Origin: Spirochaetales bacterium
Lineage (GTDB): Bacteria > Spirochaetota > Spirochaetia > Sphaerochaetales > Sphaerochaetaceae
Assembly (NCBI GenBank): GCA_017470995.1
Contig: JAFUXI010000071.1
Coordinates: 1 to 64,000, forward strand
Direction of reading: 5' to 3'
DNA length: 64,000 nt
How positions within the stretch are numbered: the stretch's first letter is position 1; each line of letters begins with the position of its first letter. Below are positions 15,930 to 24,981 of the stretch, in pieces. The translations under genes were made by a program, and so were the position numbers. The notes beneath the pieces are model-generated. The model made no database searches. It had not been told where the DNA came from and was given only the letters and a program-made list of their open reading frames with translations.

Positions 15930-17519
15930 ATGAAAAAGACTCATCCTTCCTTGGCGTCTGGTTCCGATCTTCGTTGTTTTGTTCCTTATTTCCAGCCTCA
16001 GTTCAACTACGAGACCGGGAAGCTGATCGGTGCAGAGGTTCTTGCCAGACATGTGAAACCGGATGGCAGCATAGAAGGTCCGTCGGCGTTCATCCCTGCT
16101 TTCGAGCAAAGCGGATTCATCTATGAGATGGACAAACATATCTGGAACGAGGCCTGCAGGCATCTTTCCGGATGGGTGAAAGAGGGTTATCCGATCAGGT
16201 GTATCTCGGTGAACGTATCACGAGTGGACCTGTATCATGACGATATGGCAGATTATCTGAAAGGCGTGCTTGAAAGGTATGGTCTTGAGAGAAGCAACCT
16301 GCATCTGGAGATAACGGAGACGGCTTTTTCTGATAATCCGCAGCAGCTGGTCCAGATCCTTGAGATCCTAAGATCCGAAGGATTCACGATCGAGATGGAT
16401 GATTTCGGAAGCGGCTATTCTTCCCTCTGCTGGTTGAAAGACCTGCCGGTGGAAATCCTGAAGATGGATTCGGGATTTCTTTCTTCGACAGACCGGTCCC
16501 ATAGGGGAGGAAGGATCATCACGTCAATCATCCAGATGGCCCATGCCATTGACCTGCAGGTCATAGCAGAGGGCGTGGAGACCAAAAGCCAGGCGGATTT
16601 CCTCAAGTCCGTGGGATGCCTGAAACTGCAGGGCTATTATTTCGCCCAGCCGATGGATGCAGACAGCTTCGGAGTCCTTCTGAAAAATGAGAGCGAGAAG
16701 CCGGACCTGAGTTCGGAAGAGGAACGGGAAGTTCCCAATGTCATCGATTTCTTCGACATAGATTCCCAGTCCACGCTTGTCTTCAACAGCTATGTCGGAG
16801 GGGCCGCCATCTTGAGCAGGGGTTCCAACGGGAAGGTCTCCGCCATCCGTATCAACGACAAGTTCTTTGAAATAATAGGTGTCGACAGGGAGAAATACTC
16901 AAAGCGGCAGTATGACATTGTCTCGGGAATGACTGAAGCTTCAGCGACTGCCTTTATCGAAGCGCTGGACAGTGCGGCCAGAAGAGGAGAAGAGGCTTCC
17001 TGTGTAACCTTTTCCAAGGATATCGACGGTTCGGGAAGAGAGTTCTGGTGTTCATGCCGGGTCCGTTTTCTGGCCCGCAAGCGCGAATGCCAGCTTTTCT
17101 ACCTGAGCATAGAGGACATTACCGAGAAGACCAGACTGATGGAGAACAACAGGCAGCTTCTGAGCGCAATAGAGGAGCGTGAGGACATCTTCATGCATGC
17201 CGCCGAGCAGGTGAATATGTTCTTCTGGAAATATGATATCGCTGCCAAGACCATCTATCCTTGCTTCCGCTGCCAGATGATCCTTGGCCTGCCGGGAAAG
17301 CTGAACAACTATCCCGAATCCGCCATCGAGATGTGCATATTCCCAGAAGGAGACCGATACCGTGAGGTCATGAGAAAGGTCGATTCCGGTCAGGACATCG
17401 ATGAAATCATGCTGCTTACAAGCGAAAAGCTGCCTTTCAGAGTCAGATATACGGTTGAAAAGGACAAGGACGGAAAGCCCACCGTTGCCTACGCCACCGC
17501 CATTCCGGTGGTATCCTGA
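15930..17519 (+). CDS. EAL-domain c-di-GMP phosphodiesterase with C-terminal PAS-like regions
   Basis: The 529-residue protein has an N-terminal EAL domain (about 12-255). The signature is GAEVLAR (EVL in place of EAL). The active-site residues appear in SVNVSR, LEITETAF, MDDFGSGYSSL, ILKMDSGF and AEGVET, so it should hydrolyse c-di-GMP. Residues 275-400 and 405-529 look like degenerate PAS sensory folds, the reverse of the usual sensor-first order. There is no GGDEF domain and no membrane segment. The signal sensed is unknown. Confidence 0.87.
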   Translation: MKKTHPSLASGSDLRCFVPYFQPQFNYETGKLIGAEVLARHVKPDGSIEGPSAFIPAFEQSGFIYEMDKHIWNEACRHLSGWVKEGYPIRCISVNVSRVDLYHDDMADYLKGVLERYGLERSNLHLEITETAFSDNPQQLVQILEILRSEGFTIEMDDFGSGYSSLCWLKDLPVEILKMDSGFLSSTDRSHRGGRIITSIIQMAHAIDLQVIAEGVETKSQADFLKSVGCLKLQGYYFAQPMDADSFGVLLKNESEKPDLSSEEEREVPNVIDFFDIDSQSTLVFNSYVGGAAILSRGSNGKVSAIRINDKFFEIIGVDREKYSKRQYDIVSGMTEASATAFIEALDSAARRGEEASCVTFSKDIDGSGREFWCSCRVRFLARKRECQLFYLSIEDITEKTRLMENNRQLLSAIEEREDIFMHAAEQVNMFFWKYDIAAKTIYPCFRCQMILGLPGKLNNYPESAIEMCIFPEGDRYREVMRKVDSGQDIDEIMLLTSEKLPFRVRYTVEKDKDGKPTVAYATAIPVVS

Positions 17520-18077
17520 TCAGGCTCCCAACAGTTCTTTAAGCGACTCTTTGGTGTTCTCCAGGGCTTCTGAGTACTGCCCGTCCATCTTCTTCAGATT
17601 CTGGCTGATGATCTGGGAGTACTGTGCAGTGTTGACTCCCTCGGGGTTGTTCTCCATGGCCTGCTGGATCTGGGCTTTCATCCTGTCCACGAATGCGCTC
17701 TTTGCATCCAGATACTGCTTGAGGAAGTCCCCGATCTGATGCATGAGTCCATCGGCCTGCGGGTCTCCTGAGGTGACCAGATTCACGAGATCACAGGTGC
17801 GGTCGAAACGCATCTGATAGATGTCGTCGGAGGGCAGGCTGACATTGGAGAGGATTGTGCTGACCATTCCCGAGCGTACAAGGACGCGGTCCTCTTCACT
17901 GTAGGATGCAAACTTTGCAGCCACTTCATCCAGTTTCTGGTCGGTGTTGTTCAGATATCCTCCGGCAAGGGCCATGCCTTCCTTCGTGAGCTTGTCGGTT
18001 CTGTATTTTGTCTCGTCTATCTCAATATCCTGGGTCTTCTCAAGAGCGATTTCCCATGCCGATTTGATTCTTGCCAT
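17520..18077 (-). CDS. Conserved hypothetical protein, soluble, helical
   Basis: The ATG at 18077 with GGAGAAACAAC before it gives 185 residues; an upstream frame extension lacks a ribosome-binding site. The protein is rich in charged and helical segments, opening with RIKSAWEIALEKTQDIEID and ending in a likely coiled-coil (MDGQYSEALENTKESLKELL). There is no signal peptide or membrane segment. I do not recognise a characterised family. It diverges from alaX and converges with the EAL gene, with no intergenic base at that junction. Confidence 0.75.
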   Translation of the reverse strand: MARIKSAWEIALEKTQDIEIDETKYRTDKLTKEGMALAGGYLNNTDQKLDEVAAKFASYSEEDRVLVRSGMVSTILSNVSLPSDDIYQMRFDRTCDLVNLVTSGDPQADGLMHQIGDFLKQYLDAKSAFVDRMKAQIQQAMENNPEGVNTAQYSQIISQNLKKMDGQYSEALENTKESLKELLGA

Positions 18078-18118
18078 GTTGTTTCTCCTGCAAATGAAAG
18101 ATAATATAATCTGTGAAT

Positions 18119-19306
18119 ATGGACAAGCTTTACTACAGAGACACATACCTCAGGGAACTGGACTGCACCGTAGTGCAGGTCAACCGTACCGACAAGGCCA
18201 CCGAGGTCCTTACGGACAGGACCATCTTCTATCCCGAAAGCGGCGGACAGCCGGGAGACAGGGGAAAGCTGGGACAGTTCGATGTTCTTGATACTCAGAA
18301 ATCCGCTGACGGAGATTCTGTGCTGATTCTTGCCAAGGACTGTCCCGTAAGAGAGGGGGAGAAGCTCACCATGAAGCTGGACTGGAATCACAGATACAAG
18401 TTCATGGTCATGCATACTGCCCAGCACATGCTCTCCGGCCTGTTGTTCACCATGTATTCGATCGGAACCGTGGCAGTCCATCAGGGAGACGAGTACCTTA
18501 CGATCGAAACCAATCAGACAGAGATTGACCAGGAGAAGATTGATGGTCTGATTCTTGAGGCCAATGCTAAAATCCATGATAATCATGCAATACTGTACCA
18601 TGAAATGAGTCACTCCGATGCAGAAGCGCTTGGCCTTCGAAGGAGCATCAAGGTCGAGGGTGATGTGCGTATCGTGGAGATAGAAGACGTTGACCGCATC
18701 GCCTGCGGCGGGGTGCATGTTTCCCGTACTGGAGAAATAAGTCTTGTCTATTGCATAGGCCAGGAGCAGATCCGCGGCCATGTGCGCCTCTATTTCAAGT
18801 GCGGGCAGCAGGCCCTGCTCGAGAGCCTTGAGAACAACCGGATCATCCAGACCATGAGCCGGGATCTCAGCTGCAGACCCGACGAGCTTGCTGCCAAGGT
18901 GTCTTCGCTTCAAGGCGATCTTTCGCAGACAAAGAGTCGTTGTGAGCATGCCCTAAGGCTTCTTGCCTATCACGTTATAAAAGATAATATGGATAAAGAG
19001 GGCATCAGCATTCCTGATGGTGCAGACGGAGATCTTCAGGGTTATGCGAAGGCTACAGAACGCTTTGATAATCTGGCTCTATTTGCCATGGATATATCGG
19101 ATAATCAGAGACCAAAATGGCTGATTGTCCTCAAGGGCAGATATGAGAAGCTGGACTTCAATTCTTCGGTGCGTCCGCTGCTGGCAAAGATAAACGCCAA
19201 AGGCGGCGGCAGAAGCCCCGTATTCCAGGGCATGGCCGCCTGTGCGGACAAAGAGGCGATTGCAAGATTCAAAACGGATTTCAGAACAGCTTGCCTATCT
19301 CTATAG
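18119..19306 (+). CDS. Alanyl-tRNA editing protein (AlaX-type, long form)
   Basis: The roughly 395-residue protein matches the AlaRS editing domain. FYPESGGQPGDRG opens it, the first zinc motif is HTAQHMLSG (about residue 100), and the second Cys/His site is CGGVHVSRTGEI. The remaining 180 residues resemble the AlaRS C-terminal DHHA1 region. It deacylates Ser- or Gly-tRNA(Ala) in trans. No ribosome-binding site precedes the ATG, and TATAAT ends only 8 nt upstream, so the mRNA may be leaderless; a GTG two codons earlier is an alternative. The 3' end overlaps the opposite E1-beta gene by 26 nt. Confidence 0.85.
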   Translation: MDKLYYRDTYLRELDCTVVQVNRTDKATEVLTDRTIFYPESGGQPGDRGKLGQFDVLDTQKSADGDSVLILAKDCPVREGEKLTMKLDWNHRYKFMVMHTAQHMLSGLLFTMYSIGTVAVHQGDEYLTIETNQTEIDQEKIDGLILEANAKIHDNHAILYHEMSHSDAEALGLRRSIKVEGDVRIVEIEDVDRIACGGVHVSRTGEISLVYCIGQEQIRGHVRLYFKCGQQALLESLENNRIIQTMSRDLSCRPDELAAKVSSLQGDLSQTKSRCEHALRLLAYHVIKDNMDKEGISIPDGADGDLQGYAKATERFDNLALFAMDISDNQRPKWLIVLKGRYEKLDFNSSVRPLLAKINAKGGGRSPVFQGMAACADKEAIARFKTDFRTACLSL

Positions 19307-20240
19307 CAATCTTGTCGGCCTGAGGGATGGTCAGCCTTTCAAGGTCCTTGGAGAACGGAATGGGTGTATCCTTTCCGCTGAACTGCAGGACCTGGCACTT
19401 GAGCGAGGAGAAGGTCTCCCTGTCCTGACAGATTGATGCGCAGACCTGGGCCTCTATGCCGCCGATTCCGTTCGGATCCTGAATCAGGACGGCTCTGCCG
19501 GTTTTGCGGACCTGCTTGAATATGGTCTCCTTATCCAGCGGATTGAGGGTTCTCAGATCCACGACCGTGGCATTGATTCCCATTCCATGCAGAAGCTCTG
19601 CAGTCTCAAGGGCGGTTGATACCGCGTGCGAGTAAGCGATGATGGTCACATCCAGACCGTTTCCGATTACCTTGGCCTTACCGAGTTCTACAGGCTCAGG
19701 GGAAATCTCTCCGTCCATAGGGTAGAGGAGCTTGTGCTCGAAGAACAGGACCGGGTTGTTGTCCCGAATCGATGCCCTGAGAAGATGGTAGGCATCCGAA
19801 GGATTGGACGGGGCAACGATCTTGAGGCCGGTGCCGTTCATGAACAGGGCTTCGGGGCTCTGGGTGTGCTGGGCTCCGTGACCGGTTCCGCTGCCTTCGG
19901 GAAGACGCACCGTAATGGGGCAGCAGAACTGGCCGCCGCTCATGAAGTGTGTCTTTGCAGCATGGTTGACGATGGGGTCGAAGATCAGGGTGTAGAAATC
20001 GGCATACATTATTTCGATTATGGGTCTGAGCCCCATCATCGCAGCTCCTACGGCCATGCCGGTGAAGCCTTCCTCTGATACCGGGGTGTCTATGACCTGG
20101 TCCGGATGCTCCTTCCACAGGCCTTCGGTGACCTTGAAACAGCCTCCGTAGACGCCTACATCCTCACCGAAGAGAATTACATTCCTGTCGGCGGACATCT
20201 CGTCCGACATTGCCTTTCTGATTGCTTCGCGGAATGTCAT
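19281..20240 (-). CDS. 2-oxoacid dehydrogenase E1 beta subunit (PDH/acetoin type)
   Basis: The 319-residue protein has the transketolase pyrimidine-binding domain (FGEDVGVYGG, GFTGMAVGAAMMG) and the transketolase C domain (ALETAELL, VVDLRTLNPLDKETI). With the upstream alpha subunit it forms a thiamine-diphosphate E1 that decarboxylates pyruvate, acetoin or a branched 2-oxoacid. No E2 or E3 gene follows; the operon ends here. The GTG/ATG start overlaps the alpha gene by 4 nt. Confidence 0.88.
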   Translation of the reverse strand: MTFREAIRKAMSDEMSADRNVILFGEDVGVYGGCFKVTEGLWKEHPDQVIDTPVSEEGFTGMAVGAAMMGLRPIIEIMYADFYTLIFDPIVNHAAKTHFMSGGQFCCPITVRLPEGSGTGHGAQHTQSPEALFMNGTGLKIVAPSNPSDAYHLLRASIRDNNPVLFFEHKLLYPMDGEISPEPVELGKAKVIGNGLDVTIIAYSHAVSTALETAELLHGMGINATVVDLRTLNPLDKETIFKQVRKTGRAVLIQDPNGIGGIEAQVCASICQDRETFSSLKCQVLQFSGKDTPIPFSKDLERLTIPQADKIAIEIGKLF

Positions 20241-21280
20241 GACCTGTCCTCCCTGGTTGCATATACGAGATTCAGGACCTCGTCTTCGGTAAGTTTGTCG
20301 AAACTCTCCTTGAGGGCCGTTTCGGCCTGCAGGTCAATTCCTTTCCTGCACTCCTGCTCAATGCGATCAATCTCTTCCTTTGTAGCATAGCCGTTTTCGA
20401 TCATCTTCTGTTCGAACAGGATGATCGGGTCGCGCAGGAGCCACTGCTGCTCCTCATCGCTTGTACGGTAGAGTCTTCTGTCGCTCTTGGAGTGGCCCTT
20501 GAAGCGGTAGGTCATGACCTCGAGAAGGTATGGTCCGTTTCCGGCCTTTATGTAGGCACTTGCTTCCCTGACTGCCTCGTAGACTGCCTCGAAGTCATTG
20601 CCGTCAACGACCTTGCCCGGCATGTTGTAGGCAGATGCGCGTTCTGAGACCTTGTCTACGCTTATCATCTTGTCGCTCGGGGCGGACATTCCGTAACGGT
20701 TGTTCTCGCAATAGAAGAGAACCGGAAGCTTCCATATGGAGGCCAGGTTCATGGATTCATGCACGCTGCCTCTGCTCGAGGCTCCGTCGCCGAAGATTGC
20801 GACGCTGAGATTCTTGACAGGAACCGGAGGCAGCTCCTTCGGATTCTGTGTCGTTGATTTTGCAAAGGAAGCGCTTCCGAGGCTTTCGAACTTCTTATAG
20901 AAGGCAATGCCTGTCGCAAGCGGAACTCCGGAACCTACTACCGCCGATGAACCCAGGTTGCAGTTCTCCTTGTCCGGCATGTGCATGCTTCCGCCGAGGC
21001 CTTTTGCGAGGCCCTGACGTGAACCGAACATCTCGGCGAACATTGCAACAGGCCATGACCCCTTGCAGAGCGTAAATCCGTGGCATCGATGAGTGGGGAC
21101 AATCCAGTCCCCGTCATCAAGTGCCATGCACAGACCCGCCTGGGAAGCTTCCTGACCGTTGGCCAGGTGTGTGGTCCCGTGGATGAGTCCCGCCTTGAAC
21201 AGTTCTTCGGTCTTTTCCTCGAAGAACCTTGAATTCAGCATGATGCGGAGCGCATCGATGCTCAGGTTTTTGTCAATCAC
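20237..21280 (-). CDS. 2-oxoacid dehydrogenase E1 alpha subunit (PDH/acetoin type)
   Basis: The 347-residue protein has the ThDP motif FGDGASSRGSVHESMNLA through CENNRYG (about residues 170-205) and the conserved TYRFKGHSKSD region near residue 280. A roughly 20-residue insert with KSTTQNPKELPPVPVK sits before the ThDP motif and is unusual. It pairs with E1 beta. It overlaps the end of pheT by 4 nt, so the pair is translated from the phenylalanyl-tRNA synthetase operon, an arrangement with no obvious metabolic logic. Confidence 0.88.
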   Translation of the reverse strand: MIDKNLSIDALRIMLNSRFFEEKTEELFKAGLIHGTTHLANGQEASQAGLCMALDDGDWIVPTHRCHGFTLCKGSWPVAMFAEMFGSRQGLAKGLGGSMHMPDKENCNLGSSAVVGSGVPLATGIAFYKKFESLGSASFAKSTTQNPKELPPVPVKNLSVAIFGDGASSRGSVHESMNLASIWKLPVLFYCENNRYGMSAPSDKMISVDKVSERASAYNMPGKVVDGNDFEAVYEAVREASAYIKAGNGPYLLEVMTYRFKGHSKSDRRLYRTSDEEQQWLLRDPIILFEQKMIENGYATKEEIDRIEQECRKGIDLQAETALKESFDKLTEDEVLNLVYATREDRS

Positions 21281-22974
21281 AGCAAGCAGTCAAGATCGAC
21301 CTCTGCAACGACGGCAGGCATACCGCAGCCCCAGCTTTCCAGGACGGCAGGATGTACCTCGCCGAAGATTCCGATCTTCTTCCCCCCAACCATTATGTCT
21401 GCACAGCGTCCGGGGATGAATCTCGGATCATCTTCCGGAGCTGCCAGAGTGTACTCAACCCTAAGGAAGTACATCAGTGTATTAATGAAACTGTTCGCAT
21501 CGTTGAATGTTACAGAACCGTCTGCGCTCATGAAGCCCAGATAGTTTCTGGTTGCCGTTCCGCTGTTGTCGCTGGGCTCGAGGAATGCGACCTTGCCGAC
21601 CTCGAAGATCCTGTGCGGATAGGTGGCATGGCCGGAAACGCTCTCGCTCTCCAGCAGGGACGGAATGATGGACGGTCTTACCGCCTCGAAGTTCTCGCTC
21701 ATCGGGTTTGCAATCATGATGACCTTGTCGCCCTTGATGTGCATGTTGTCAACGTACTCGCGTCTGGAACCGAGGTAGTTGTAGATCATCTCCTGGAAGC
21801 CCATTCCGACCATGATGTCCTTGACCTTGCGTCCGAGTTCCTCGGCAGGGGTAAGGCGGCCAACGGTGAAATCGCGCGGGATGGTGGGCTCGAAGTTCTC
21901 CAGACCGTAGCCGATCATGACATCCTCGACCACATCCACCGGGTGCAGGAAGTCGTTTCTGTACTCGGGGCAGGTGATGTGGATGGTATCGCCCTCGCTG
22001 ACGCTGTAGACGCCCATTCTGAGAAGTGCATCCTTGGCTTCCTCGGCATCGATGTCCTCTCCGAGAACGTGCTTGATGTCCTCGATGGTGCAGCTCTGTG
22101 AATCCTGGAAGTAGTAGGGGACGGTGATCTCTTTCCCGAACTCAGTCTCATAGGGGTAGATGACCTTGACCGGTTCGATCTCGAAGCCCAGGTCGGCCAT
22201 GTCCACGGCCATGATGGATGCGCAGAGCAGGATGTCCTTGAGAATCGGGCCTGACATCTCGACGAACAGGTTGTTGTCACCGACCTCGACTGCACCTACG
22301 TAGGCGCTGTTGATCACAGGAGGCATGGACAGCGTCTCACCGCTGTCATCGTAGAGATATGGGTAGACCGGTTTGTCCTTGATGATGTAGCCGTATTCCT
22401 GTCCCTTGGGATGCTTCTCGAGTATTTCCCTGAGAGTCAGGTCTTCTTCCATGTGAAGGGGCACGAAGTGGGTTTTGTCCGGATCGGCTCCGTCATAGTG
22501 GATGGGATACTTGATCAGGTCGTTGCGGTAGATTCCCATGGCGATGGTCTTTCTCTTTCTTCCGAAGTTGAAGCAGAGCTTCTCCTGGCTCTGGATCAGG
22601 GTAAGGAGTATGTCCTCGTCAACGGTCTTGCCCTTGGCAACAAAGCCGCATGAAAACTCACGCACTTCCTTTGCCCTGGACCCTACGTGCAGCTCGCGGC
22701 CCTTGTTGTCGGCCGTGTAGCACTTGGAGGAGAAGAAATCATACTGCTTGATCTGAGGGTTCTCGTAGTTCTTTAGAAGTCTTGCAAGTCCCATTGCAGA
22801 CCAGAGGTCCGGTCTGTTGGTATCGTTGAGCTCGATCTTGAAGACTCCGTTCTCCTTGTCATGCTCGTCAAGCTCCGCCTTGGCGCGGGGGAATACCTGC
22901 TCGAGCTCGTCATCCGTATATTCTCTGCCGAGAAGATTGAAAAGGAATTTCTCTTTGGTCTCAAACTTAGGCAT
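21277..22974 (-). CDS. pheT: Phenylalanyl-tRNA synthetase beta subunit, archaeal type
   Basis: The 565-residue protein is the short archaeal/spirochaetal PheT with B3/B4 and B5 domains (DVVEDVMIGYG) and a C-terminal catalytic-like core (GMGFQEMIYNYLG). It lacks the N-terminal tRNA-binding module and C-terminal anticodon domain of ordinary bacterial PheT (about 800 residues). This form is a known trait of spirochaetes and supports the taxonomic call. It overlaps pheS by one base. Confidence 0.93.
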   Translation of the reverse strand: MPKFETKEKFLFNLLGREYTDDELEQVFPRAKAELDEHDKENGVFKIELNDTNRPDLWSAMGLARLLKNYENPQIKQYDFFSSKCYTADNKGRELHVGSRAKEVREFSCGFVAKGKTVDEDILLTLIQSQEKLCFNFGRKRKTIAMGIYRNDLIKYPIHYDGADPDKTHFVPLHMEEDLTLREILEKHPKGQEYGYIIKDKPVYPYLYDDSGETLSMPPVINSAYVGAVEVGDNNLFVEMSGPILKDILLCASIMAVDMADLGFEIEPVKVIYPYETEFGKEITVPYYFQDSQSCTIEDIKHVLGEDIDAEEAKDALLRMGVYSVSEGDTIHITCPEYRNDFLHPVDVVEDVMIGYGLENFEPTIPRDFTVGRLTPAEELGRKVKDIMVGMGFQEMIYNYLGSRREYVDNMHIKGDKVIMIANPMSENFEAVRPSIIPSLLESESVSGHATYPHRIFEVGKVAFLEPSDNSGTATRNYLGFMSADGSVTFNDANSFINTLMYFLRVEYTLAAPEDDPRFIPGRCADIMVGGKKIGIFGEVHPAVLESWGCGMPAVVAEVDLDCLL

Positions 22975-24512
22975 TAGTTACCCCTCCTTGTCCTGACGCT
23001 GTCGATGTTCGGTGAGAACAGGTCGCGGATATCGTTGATTCCGAGGTGCATCATGGCCATTCTGTCGATTCCCAGGCCCCATGCCAGAACCGGTTCGTCG
23101 ATTCCGAGGCTCTTGGTGACTTCAGGTCTGAAGATTCCGGATCCGCCCATCTCGAACCATCCGAGCACGGGGTGCTTGATGTGGATCTCGATCGAGGGCT
23201 CGGTGAAGGGGAAGTAGCCGGGCACATACTTGAAGTCAGTTGCGCCGGCAACCTCGACTGCGAACATCTTCAGCAGTCCCAGAAGGTCCTTGAGGTTGGC
23301 TTCCTTGCCGATGACGATTCCTTCGGTCTGGTAGAAATCCGCACCGTGCTTTGCATCGACTTCATCGAAGCGGAAGCAGCGGACGATACCGAAGTACTTT
23401 CCGGGGACCTTTGCCTTTGTAAGCTGGTGTGCGGAAAGGACTGTTCCCTGGCTTCTGAGAATCTGGCGCCTGGTGAACTCATGGTCGAACTTGTACTGCC
23501 ATCCGCGGGATCCCGTGTTGCCTCCGTTCTCGTGGGTTGCTGCCACGTTTGAGAGCCAGGGCTCCTCGATCTGCCTGCAGTGTCTGGGCTCCTTGACGTA
23601 GTAGACGTCGTGGATGTCACGTGCACTGTGGAACTGCGGCATGAAGAGGGCATCGCCGTTCCAGAACTCATTCTCTACAAGCGGTCCGTCGAATTCCTCG
23701 AAACCGAGGGAGGTGAGCTTGTCCTTGACCCACTGGATGTAGTTTGCATACGGGTTGTGGCGGCCGGGAATAAGTCTCTGCACGGGTGCATCAAGACCGT
23801 ACGGTCTGAAGCTTGCCGTCTTCCAGCTGCCGCTTGCGATGATCTGCGGGGTGAGAACTCCGATTTCCTCTCCGGTGATGTTGGCCTTCAGAAGTGCCTC
23901 CTTGGCCTCCTGTCCGACTTCTGTCATCTGATAGGTGACTTCCTCGCGTTCTGTCATCTTGTAGGGGCTGCCGGCTGCTCCGCGTTTCTTGGAGATGCGG
24001 CCCATCAGTGCTTTCTCGCGCTCTGTCATCGTAGCTTCGTCAATCGGACCTGAAAGGCCTTTTTTCAGAAGCTCTGCAGTCTCCGTTACGTCTGCCGGGA
24101 GCTGGTCATTCTTGACGAATGCCTTGTTCTCTGCGTTCATTGCGCAGGTGCCGGCCTTTGAGAGGCTGCCGTATGCCGAGCCGATGTCGCTCTTCTCAAG
24201 GCCCAGCTTCTCTGCAATCTCCGGCAGTGAAAGCGGCTCTCCGCCCTTGAGAAGATCGAAGATCCTCTGTGCGGGGGTGCCTTCGTTGGCCTGAGCCTGT
24301 CCGAGCTCGGTCAGTTCATATGTGACGATGGTCCTGCGGCCGGTCTCCTTGAGACAGCCCTTTGCGCACAGCCAGCTGAATGCCTGGTTGCACTGACCGA
24401 TCTTGTAATCCAGTTCTTTGACGATTCTCTCTGCCGAGATGTCTTCTCCGAGACCGACATGCCTCAGGAGCTTTACCTCCAGCGGGTGAAAGTTCTTTAC
24501 TTCAATGTCCAT
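22974..24512 (-). CDS. pheS: Phenylalanyl-tRNA synthetase alpha subunit, archaeal type
   Basis: The 512-residue protein has about 200 N-terminal residues of winged-helix repeats. The class II catalytic core follows from about residue 225, with motif 2 around FDEVDAKHGADFYQTEG and motif 3 in LAWGLGIDRMAMMHLGI. Length and N-terminal winged helices match the archaeal-type PheS of spirochaetes. It is the first gene of the pheS-pheT-E1 operon. The ATG follows GTGGAACT, a modest ribosome-binding site. Confidence 0.93.
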   Translation of the reverse strand: MDIEVKNFHPLEVKLLRHVGLGEDISAERIVKELDYKIGQCNQAFSWLCAKGCLKETGRRTIVTYELTELGQAQANEGTPAQRIFDLLKGGEPLSLPEIAEKLGLEKSDIGSAYGSLSKAGTCAMNAENKAFVKNDQLPADVTETAELLKKGLSGPIDEATMTEREKALMGRISKKRGAAGSPYKMTEREEVTYQMTEVGQEAKEALLKANITGEEIGVLTPQIIASGSWKTASFRPYGLDAPVQRLIPGRHNPYANYIQWVKDKLTSLGFEEFDGPLVENEFWNGDALFMPQFHSARDIHDVYYVKEPRHCRQIEEPWLSNVAATHENGGNTGSRGWQYKFDHEFTRRQILRSQGTVLSAHQLTKAKVPGKYFGIVRCFRFDEVDAKHGADFYQTEGIVIGKEANLKDLLGLLKMFAVEVAGATDFKYVPGYFPFTEPSIEIHIKHPVLGWFEMGGSGIFRPEVTKSLGIDEPVLAWGLGIDRMAMMHLGINDIRDLFSPNIDSVRTRRGN

Positions 24513-24581
24513 AGTTCCACCATTATGTTATAAAGTCACCATATCATATAACTACTATGGGAAAAAGAAAAGACACCCTTA

Positions 24582-24881
24582 ACCGGACCAGATAAGGCCG
24601 CTTATGCCGCAAAGGCATGTGCAGATTATGTGCTTGGGGATTTCGATGACTGGTTCCTGCCCAGCAAGGACGAGCTGAATCTTGTTTACACAAATCTCAG
24701 GGCCACCAGCCCTTCCGGTTTTCCCACTACTTTTTACTGGTCCTCCAGTGAGGATCCCAATACTGCATATCAGGCGTTGAAACAGTACTTCGGTGAAACT
24801 ACCCAGTACATAACAAGCGGTTCACAAGGGGGAGAAACCCGGTTCCACGAATATGGTGTCCGTCCGATCCGCTCTTTCTAA
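24582..24881 (+). pseudogene. DUF1566-type domain fragment
   Basis: The frame reads GPDKAAYAAKACADYVLG, DDWFLPSKDELNLVY, FYWSSSE and a final YGVRPIRSF, the hallmark C-terminal half of DUF1566 (FGE-sulfatase-like, C-lectin-related) surface proteins. No start codon with a ribosome-binding site precedes it, and the N-terminal signal and repeat region are gone. It is most likely a gene fragment left at this recombination-prone site. A GTG at 24630 could start an 83-residue product, but that is doubtful. Confidence 0.6.
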
Positions 24882-24898
24882 GCCATTTTCTGATTCAA

Positions 24899-24931
24899 TC
24901 AATGCACCTCGGAAACGGGGTGCATTTTTGT
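24899..24931 (+). terminator. Hairpin repeat, copy 1 (left of the toxin-antitoxin cassette)
   Basis: AATGCACC pairs with GGTGCATT around a loop containing GAAA, followed by a T tract. The 28 bp from 24899 to 24926 are identical to 25660-25687. It terminates the DUF1566 fragment frame and marks one edge of the inserted cassette. Confidence 0.75.
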
Positions 24932-24946
24932 ACAATCAAGTTAAGA

Positions 24947-24975
24947 TTGACATTATTCACTTAAGTGAATATTAT
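24947..24975 (+). promoter_or_regulatory. Toxin-antitoxin promoter with palindromic operator in the spacer
   Basis: TTGACA (24947-24952) and TATTAT (24970-24975) are 17 bp apart. The spacer and first base of the -10 hold the perfect 16-bp palindrome ATTCACTTAAGTGAAT (24955-24970). A dimeric antitoxin bound there would block RNA polymerase directly, as expected for autoregulated higBA-type operons. The toxin GTG at 24982 falls at about the transcription start. Confidence 0.75.
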
Positions 24976-24981
24976 TGAGTT

